A DNA stretch of 36,455 nt from a bacterium (lineage in GTDB: Bacteria; Patescibacteriota; Patescibacteriia; Patescibacteriales; VMTK01), in contig JAUYAT010000061.1 in NCBI GenBank assembly GCA_030693295.1, positions 1 through 36,455 on the forward strand. Reading direction: 5' to 3'. Position numbers and translations under genes: made by a program. Below, in pieces: positions 32,477 to 36,455 of the stretch; the stretch's first letter is position 1; each line of letters begins with the position of its first letter. A model generated the notes under the pieces. The model was given only the letters and a program-made list of their open reading frames with translations. It was not told the DNA's origin and did no database searches.

Positions 32477-32505
32477 TTGACTTATTTTTAATTTGATTTT
32501 AAAAT
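32477..32505 (+). promoter_or_regulatory. Upstream promoter P1 of the zinc-ribbon leader
   Basis: TTGACT (32477-32482), 17-base spacer, TAAAAT (32500-32505). It would feed the same transcript as P2 at 32550 and pass through both DnaA boxes. Confidence 0.5.
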
Positions 32506-32535
32506 CAGCCCCTTTTTTATTTTATTAAAGAAACC

Positions 32536-32585
32536 TGTGGATAAAAAAGTTGACTTTCTCGGTAGGTTTGCTATAATTATCCACA
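32536..32585 (+). promoter_or_regulatory. Promoter P2 flanked by two inverted DnaA boxes
   Basis: TTGACT (32550-32555), 16-base spacer, TATAAT (32572-32577). TGTGGATAA (32536-32544) lies just upstream of the -35 and TTATCCACA (32577-32585) overlaps the end of the -10 and the expected start site. Each is an exact match to the classic DnaA box; with two extra bases they form the inverted pair CCTGTGGATAA / TTATCCACAGG. DnaA bound at both boxes should block RNA polymerase. Control by DnaA is inference. Confidence 0.75.
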
Positions 32586-32760
32586 GGTAGTATTATTTAT
32601 ATTTTATGATAAAAACACTGCAAAAAATCGGTTTTTTCTTTTTCAGCTTCTTCTTTGGCTCCTTGAGGAGACCGGTTTTTTGTGGTGTTTTAACATTCTA
32701 AGTTAAAACTCACTAGGGAAAACAAAAATCGGCCTCCTTGCTCGGGGGCCGATTTTATTT
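32584..32760 (+). ncRNA. Structured leader or small RNA with three hairpins
   Basis: Starting at P2, the transcript contains hairpin H1 (arms 32612-32632 and 32671-32691, 21 pairs including three G-U, with an inner CTCC-TTGA-GGAG hairpin in the loop), H2 (GTTTTAAC 32687-32694 with GTTAAAAC 32702-32709) and H3 (AAAATCGGCC 32725-32734 with GGCCGATTTT 32747-32756, then a T-rich tail). H1 and H2 share five bases and exclude each other at that point. H3 is a terminator 30 bases ahead of the next gene's ribosome-binding site. Either a free ncRNA or an attenuating 5' leader. The remaining 32456-32535 stretch is AT-rich with no ORF. Confidence 0.5.
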
Positions 32761-32806
32761 TGTTTTATTTTGTTCTTTAAAATAATTTAAGGGAGGAGGG
32801 AAGAGA

Positions 32807-33064
32807 ATGAAAAAAGGTACTTTTGTAAGAAAAGGGAATGCTGGTTTTGCCGGCCTGACTAAAACAAAGAAAAAGCTGGAAATGGGAAGGACTTTAATTG
32901 TTTGCCAGCATTGTGGAGGCGATGTCGCGCAAGATAAAGATGAGAAATTTGTTTGTAAGAAATGCGGCAAAGAAAGCAAGCCGCATTATAAGGCTGACAG
33001 AGATAAAGCAAAAGCGGCATCGGAGGAAAGTTTGTTCAATCAGGGTTCAATTGGGCTTGCATAA
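32807..33064 (+). CDS. Zinc-ribbon small protein
   Basis: 85 residues with two Cys pairs, CQHCGG and CKKCG, spaced as a zinc ribbon (residues about 33-52), between a basic N-terminus (MKKGTFVRKGNAGF) and a charged tail. The ATG follows GGGAGGAGGG, a very strong ribosome-binding site. It is the first gene after the DnaA-boxed promoter and structured leader, and its own terminator follows. I recognise no family; RNA or DNA binding is a guess from the basic zinc ribbon. Confidence 0.65.
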   Translation: MKKGTFVRKGNAGFAGLTKTKKKLEMGRTLIVCQHCGGDVAQDKDEKFVCKKCGKESKPHYKADRDKAKAASEESLFNQGSIGLA

Positions 33065-33108
33065 GTCCAAAAAAACAAAAATCAGTAAAAGGCGGTATAA
33101 TTTTTAAA

Positions 33109-33141
33109 GGGCAAACGCGAAGAACGCGTTTGCCCTTTTTT
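33109..33141 (+). terminator. Terminator after the zinc-ribbon gene
   Basis: A perfect 11-bp stem (GGGCAAACGCG / CGCGTTTGCCC) with an AAGAA loop, then TTTTTTATTTT. The remaining gap to 33257 holds no gene. Confidence 0.92.
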
Positions 33142-33257
33142 ATTTTAATTAGTCGCAATTACTGAACGCCTGCCCGCCCATGGAGGGTTATTGACGCGCC
33201 GCTTTGTTTGTTTAAATATTATAAAGTTAGTCAAAATTTTTCAATAACAATAAAAAC

Positions 33258-33317
33258 TTGACAATAAATTTTCAATTTAGTATTATATCAATATAAACTA
33301 TATCAATTATAATTGAT
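33258..33317 (+). promoter_or_regulatory. Promoter and ArsR operator
   Basis: TTGACA (33258-33263), 17-base spacer, TATTAT (33281-33286). The perfect palindrome ATCAATTATAATTGAT (33302-33317) and a related ATATCAATAT just upstream lie over the start site and right before arsR, as expected of an ArsR/SmtB operator. Confidence 0.8.
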
Positions 33318-33325
33318 TAAAAAAT

Positions 33326-33664
33326 ATGAAACCAAAATGTTGTAAAAATAAGAAATCTGCCGATGAATTGCTAAAAACAGCCGAGTTTTTAAAAATCATT
33401 GCCGAGGAAAACAGATTAAAAATTCTTTGTATTTTGAGAGACGGCGAAAAATGCGTTTGCGATATATGGCAATATTTGGAACTTCCGCAAAATTTAACCT
33501 CTCATCATCTCAAAATTTTAAAAGATTTTGACCTTATTTCTTCAAAAAAAGACGGCCTCAAAGTTTTTTATTCATTAAATAAAAATATCATTAGCAAATA
33601 TTCAAAATTATTAAATAAATTTTTTCCGCCAAAGGCGGATCCGCCTTTGGCGGAAAATTCATAA
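33326..33664 (+). CDS. arsR: ArsR/SmtB-family metalloregulator
   Basis: 112 residues, winged helix-turn-helix with the helix-3 metal motif CVCD (C43, C45 in EKCVCDIWQYL), where As(III) or another thiophilic metal binds and releases DNA. An extra N-terminal C5-C6 pair could add a ligand. Recognition helix around QNLTSHHLKILKDFDLI. The final residues (FPPKADPPLAENS) are coded by a 36-base perfect palindrome (33622-33657) and are probably not part of the ancestral protein. First gene of the operon, behind its own operator. Confidence 0.93.
   Translation: MKPKCCKNKKSADELLKTAEFLKIIAEENRLKILCILRDGEKCVCDIWQYLELPQNLTSHHLKILKDFDLISSKKDGLKVFYSLNKNIISKYSKLLNKFFPPKADPPLAENS
33622..33657. repeat. Perfect 36-base palindrome at the end of arsR
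   Basis: TTTTCCGCCAAAGGCGGA plus its mirror. It forms an 18-bp stem in the mRNA and sits across the arsR 3' end, so it may reduce transcription into the downstream genes as well as code for the ArsR tail. Confidence 0.92.
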
Positions 33665-33681
33665 TTCTAATGTAAAAAACT

Positions 33682-33921
33682 ATGCAAATTCAAGTCTTGG
33701 GTTCGGGTTGTCCGACCTGCAAAAAATTATTTGAGCTGACAAAACAAGTGGTTGAGGAACTGGGTTTGAAAATAGAGGTGGAATATATCACCGATATTCA
33801 AAGAATTGTTGAAATGGGCGTAATGTCCAGCCCTGTTTTGGCAATTGACGGAAAGCCGGCCATAACCGGATTTTTGCCCGATGCGGGAAAAATAAAAGTA
33901 ACTATTAAAAAATTTATTTAA
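33682..33921 (+). CDS. Small redox-active disulfide (thioredoxin-like) protein, ArsE-like
   Basis: 79 residues with a minimal thioredoxin fold: MQIQVLGSGCPTCKK (active-site C10 and C13), then SSPVLAIDGKPAITG with the conserved cis-Pro. It has no signal, so it is cytoplasmic. Proteins of this type (redox-active disulfide protein 2 group) are encoded next to ArsP-like permeases, and the arsE product of arsEFG loci is of this kind. It probably passes electrons or arsenic thiolates to the permease or ArsG. Confidence 0.88.
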   Translation: MQIQVLGSGCPTCKKLFELTKQVVEELGLKIEVEYITDIQRIVEMGVMSSPVLAIDGKPAITGFLPDAGKIKVTIKKFI

Positions 33922-33928
33922 TTTTACT

Positions 33929-34897
33929 ATGGATATTTTTTGCCCTGTAAAAATTTTTGCCGATTGGATTGTTTATGCTGTTTTTGGTTTAGCGCCAAAA
34001 ACAATTTTTGGCGAAGCAATAAATTTTTTTATTTACGACACGATAAAAATTTTTATTTTACTCTCGGTTATTATTTTCACTGTTTCTATAATCCGCTCAT
34101 TTCTTCCGCCAGAAAAAATTCGCAATATTTTATCCCGAAAAAATAAGTTTTTCGGGCATTTTTTCGCCGGAACTTTCGGCATTATCACTCCTTTTTGCTC
34201 TTGTTCAGCCGTGCCTTTGTTTTTGGGATTTATTGAGGCGGGCGTTCCTTTGGGAATAACTTTCTCTTTTTTGGTCGCTTCGCCGATGATAAATGAAGTC
34301 GCTCTTGTTATGCTCTTGGGAATGTTCGGACTGAAAGTCGCTTTAATTTACATTATTAGCGGCTTTATTATTGCGATTTTGTCAGGCATTGTTATTGGCA
34401 AATTAAAAGTTGAGGATTTAGTTGAAAGTTTTGTTTTCAACAACAAAATCATAAATTCGGAAAACGGTGTAAAAATGGAATGGAAAGACAGAATAAGCTA
34501 CGCGAAAAAATATACCGCCAATATTATTAAAAAAGTTTGGCTTTATATTTTAATCGGAATTGGCCTGGGAGCGTGGATACACGGTTATGTTCCGGCTGAT
34601 TTTTTGGCGCAATACGCCAGCGCCGATAAATGGTATGCCGTGCCTCTCGCTACTCTTGTCGGCATTCCGCTTTATTCCAATGCCGCGGGTGTTATTCCGC
34701 TGGTTAGCGCGCTTACCGAAAAGGGGGTGGCTTTGGGAACGACCTTAGCTTTTATGATGGCGGTAACCGGCCTTTCGCTTCCCGAATTTTTGATTTTAAA
34801 AAGAGTAATGAAAACAAAACTTATTGTTATTTTTGCTTCTATCGTTGGAGTAGGAATAATTTTTACAGGTTATCTTTTTAATTTAATTTTGAAATAA
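33929..34897 (+). CDS. ArsP-type permease (DUF318 family)
   Basis: 322 residues with about eight membrane helices. The family signature GIITPFCSCSAVPLFLGF holds C90 and C92, followed by PLGITFSFLVASPMINEVAL; a second related half contains PLATLVGIPLYSNAAGVIPL and VTGLSLPEFLIL. ArsP exports trivalent organoarsenicals such as methylarsenite; other members have unknown cargo. It lies seven bases after the small thioredoxin gene, five before arsF. Confidence 0.88.
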   Translation: MDIFCPVKIFADWIVYAVFGLAPKTIFGEAINFFIYDTIKIFILLSVIIFTVSIIRSFLPPEKIRNILSRKNKFFGHFFAGTFGIITPFCSCSAVPLFLGFIEAGVPLGITFSFLVASPMINEVALVMLLGMFGLKVALIYIISGFIIAILSGIVIGKLKVEDLVESFVFNNKIINSENGVKMEWKDRISYAKKYTANIIKKVWLYILIGIGLGAWIHGYVPADFLAQYASADKWYAVPLATLVGIPLYSNAAGVIPLVSALTEKGVALGTTLAFMMAVTGLSLPEFLILKRVMKTKLIVIFASIVGVGIIFTGYLFNLILK

Positions 34898-34902
34898 AAA
34901 TT

Positions 34903-35382
34903 ATGCAAAAGAAAATTATTATTTTTATCGTTGGGGTTGCCATTATTGGAACATCGTTTTTAATTCTTAAAAACGGCAATAAACCCACGGAAGCGCAAAG
35001 CCCAAAAAATTTAGCTGCTCAAAATAAGAGCGAAGAAGAAAAGCAAAAAACTGATAAGGTGGAAGTTTTTGTTTTTCACGCCACGCAACGCTGTATTTCT
35101 TGTATAACTATCGGTAAATATGCCGGAGAGACGGTTAATGAATATTTTCAACCGGAATTGAGAGACGGAAAAATTGAATTTAGAGAAATAAATGTTGACT
35201 TGCCGGAGAATAAAGAGCTATCGCATAAATTTCAAGCCGGCGGTTCATCGCTTTATATCAACGCTGTTATTAACGGCCAAGACAATATCGCCGAAGATGT
35301 CGCAGTTTGGCGGCTGGTAAATAACGAGGTTCAATTTAAAAACTACCTGAAAAATAAATTGGATAATTTATTCGGCAAATAA
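34903..35382 (+). CDS. arsF: ArsF-like membrane-anchored thioredoxin-fold protein
   Basis: One N-terminal helix (residues 4-22) anchors it, followed by a hydrophilic linker and a domain with a CxxC pair (C64, C67 in ATQRCISCITIG), which should face outside. FREINVDLPENKELSHKF and SSLYINAVING are further family blocks. It matches the ArsF group named for reduction of nitrophenyl arsenicals in arsEFG operons. The neighbouring ArsG-like protein has membrane cysteines that could recharge it. Confidence 0.82.
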   Translation: MQKKIIIFIVGVAIIGTSFLILKNGNKPTEAQSPKNLAAQNKSEEEKQKTDKVEVFVFHATQRCISCITIGKYAGETVNEYFQPELRDGKIEFREINVDLPENKELSHKFQAGGSSLYINAVINGQDNIAEDVAVWRLVNNEVQFKNYLKNKLDNLFGK

Positions 35383-35383
35383 T

Positions 35384-36109
35384 ATGGCTGAAATTATCAA
35401 TTCCTTGATCGACAACTGCAACATTCCCATTCTTATCGCTTTTCTTTTGGGTATTTTGACTTCAATCAGCCCTTGTCCGCTCGCCACCAACATTACCGCC
35501 ATTGCTTACATCTCAAAAAGAATCAAAACTGCCAAACATACTTTGCTCAACGGAATTTTTTACACGCTTGGACGCGGAGCAAGTTATACCATTTTAGCCA
35601 CTTTGATTTATTTCGGTTTGTCCGCTTTTCAAATTTCAAGCATTTTTCAGGGCTGGGGCGACAAAGTTTTGGGCCCGGTTTTAATAATTATCGGCTTAAT
35701 AATGTTTGGGGTAATAAAAATAAATTTCGGCAAGGGTGGAGAAAAGATCGAAAAAATAAAAATTTGGCTTTCGCAAAAAGGTTTTATCGGTTCTTTTCTT
35801 TTGGGTATGCTTTTTGCTTTAGTGTTCTGTCCTTACAGTGGAGTTTTGTTTTTTGGCGCGCTCATTCCTTTGGTTTTGAAATCAACCGAAAGTCTATTAT
35901 TACCACCGCTGTTCGCTTTGGGCACAGGCTTGCCTGTGATTTTGTTTTCGTTTTTGATCGCTTTTTCCATTCAAAAGTTAGGGCAAGTTTTTCAGATTAT
36001 GCAAAAAATTGAAAAAATAATGCGTTATTCCGTGGCAACAATTTTTCTCGGAGCCGGCGCATATTATACGCAATATCTTGTAAAATTTTTAATTAACATC
36101 AACCAATAA
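35384..36109 (+). CDS. arsG: ArsG-like permease (CcdA/DsbD-related)
   Basis: 241 residues, six or so helices. SISPCPLATN (C31) and LVFCPYSGVLFFGALIPL (C149) are the paired membrane cysteines seen in CcdA/DsbD proteins, which move reducing power across the membrane. It also matches the ArsG efflux permeases of aromatic aminoarsenicals. The start follows arsF by one base. Transport of arsenicals is known for the family; here the paired cysteines also allow a role as electron conduit from the cytoplasmic CPTC protein to ArsF. Confidence 0.85.
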   Translation: MAEIINSLIDNCNIPILIAFLLGILTSISPCPLATNITAIAYISKRIKTAKHTLLNGIFYTLGRGASYTILATLIYFGLSAFQISSIFQGWGDKVLGPVLIIIGLIMFGVIKINFGKGGEKIEKIKIWLSQKGFIGSFLLGMLFALVFCPYSGVLFFGALIPLVLKSTESLLLPPLFALGTGLPVILFSFLIAFSIQKLGQVFQIMQKIEKIMRYSVATIFLGAGAYYTQYLVKFLININQ

Positions 36110-36161
36110 AATTTATGTCTTGTTCATACACTTTTTACCACATTGCCTAAAAAGTTTAATT

Positions 36162-36236
36162 TGGTCGGAGCGCCGGGAATTGAACCCGGTTCACAGGACC
36201 CCCAGCCCTGCGTAATAACCGTTATACCACGCTCCG
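36162..36236 (-). tRNA. tRNA-Pro (anticodon GGG), CCA encoded
   Basis: On the minus strand: acceptor CGGAGCG/CGCTCCG with C1-G72, D stem GTAT/ATTAC, anticodon stem CAGGG/TCCTG with loop CTGGGGG, T arm CCGGG-TTCAATT-CCCGG, discriminator A, then CCA. Unlike the two tRNAs at 25 kb, the CCA is encoded. Confidence 0.9.
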
Positions 36237-36331
36237 TTTATGTTATTATATAAATAATAAAATTATTTAGCAAATAATATTTATTTTATTACAGTTGCAA
36301 GGCAAAAAGCGAGCCGTGTCAAATCATTTAA

Positions 36332-36454
36332 TCATGACACCGAAACCTTTTCTTTGGACATCCTAGAAAATGACACCAAAGAAGGAATTAATTTGTTAGT
36401 TAAATTGATATTTTCTCGACCTTTTTTTTGCTGATAAATTTTGTAAAGATTATC
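36332..36454 (-). CDS. C-terminal end of an unidentified protein (partial)
   Basis: The minus strand is open from the window edge for 40 residues (DNLYKIYQQKKG, then INLTNKLIPSLVSFSRMSKE) to a TGA at 36332-36334. The composition is coding-like but the fragment is too short for assignment. It lies downstream of the tRNA-Pro on the opposite side of an AT-rich gap. Confidence 0.35.
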   Translation of the reverse strand, partial: DNLYKIYQQKKGRENINLTNKLIPSLVSFSRMSKEKVSVS

Positions 36455-36455
36455 C

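Noticed and set aside
32456-32600. Replication origin
   Set aside because: Two perfect DnaA boxes and AT-rich DNA are present, but there are only two boxes, they are placed exactly around a promoter, and dnaA, dnaN or other origin genes are absent.
32584-32760. 6S RNA
   Set aside because: Length and promoter would fit, but the fold is three successive hairpins and the ends do not pair around a central bubble.

Overview
The window looks like a piece of a small, AT-leaning bacterial chromosome, most likely from the Candidate Phyla Radiation (Patescibacteria, Parcubacteria-like). This is inference. It rests on short gene distances, housekeeping genes scattered rather than in classic operons, a DUF3048 protein and a DNRLRE-like surface protein, many dispersed palindromes and seven-base tandem repeats, and two tRNAs without an encoded CCA. 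TGA serves as a stop (ends of the genes at 16035, 26951 and 32238), so the code appears standard.

Layout. 1-6.8 kb: the 3' end of thrS, gyrB (minus), then a membrane protein, rodA/ftsW-type gene, rplY and a DUF3048 protein. 6.8-9.2 kb: a repeat-rich gap with a (GA)n microsatellite, a surface protein and a HicAB pair. 9.2-15.9 kb: prmC, prfA and rpmE (minus), then rpsB, tsf, a PSP1/RicT-like gene and GAPDH. 16.0-23.6 kb: a complete [FeFe]-hydrogenase locus holding a NuoF-like diaphorase subunit, the catalytic HydA, the maturases HydG, HydE and HydF, a TM1266-type small protein and a membrane protein, closed by a terminator. GAPDH makes NADH and the hydrogenase could reoxidise it to H2, so the layout suggests fermentative redox balancing.

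23.7-26.7 kb: CCA-adding enzyme, tRNA-Ala, tRNA-Pro and a DEAD-box helicase. 26.7-29.9 kb is a worn accessory island: a radC 3' fragment, a Phd/RelE toxin-antitoxin pair, a truncated hsdS, a Fic protein, and a chimera of an HsdR start with a nuclease-like tail. 30-32 kb: a ComEC-like metallo-beta-lactamase protein, a lone receiver protein and an unusually long NDP kinase.

32.0-33.1 kb is the most unusual part: short transcription units with near-consensus promoters, tiny proteins and strong terminators. One promoter is bracketed by two perfect inverted DnaA boxes and drives a structured leader or ncRNA in front of a zinc-ribbon protein. 33.3-36.1 kb is an ArsR-controlled operon (ArsR, small CPTC thioredoxin, ArsP-type permease, ArsF-like and ArsG-like proteins) that resembles organoarsenical resistance loci and could form a thiol relay across the membrane. 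A tRNA-Pro and the end of an unknown minus-strand gene close the window.

Across the whole window, repeats enter reading frames: heptamer arrays (prmC, cca) and palindromes (surface protein, PSP1 protein, diaphorase subunit, ArsR) encode extra peptide segments in otherwise conserved proteins.
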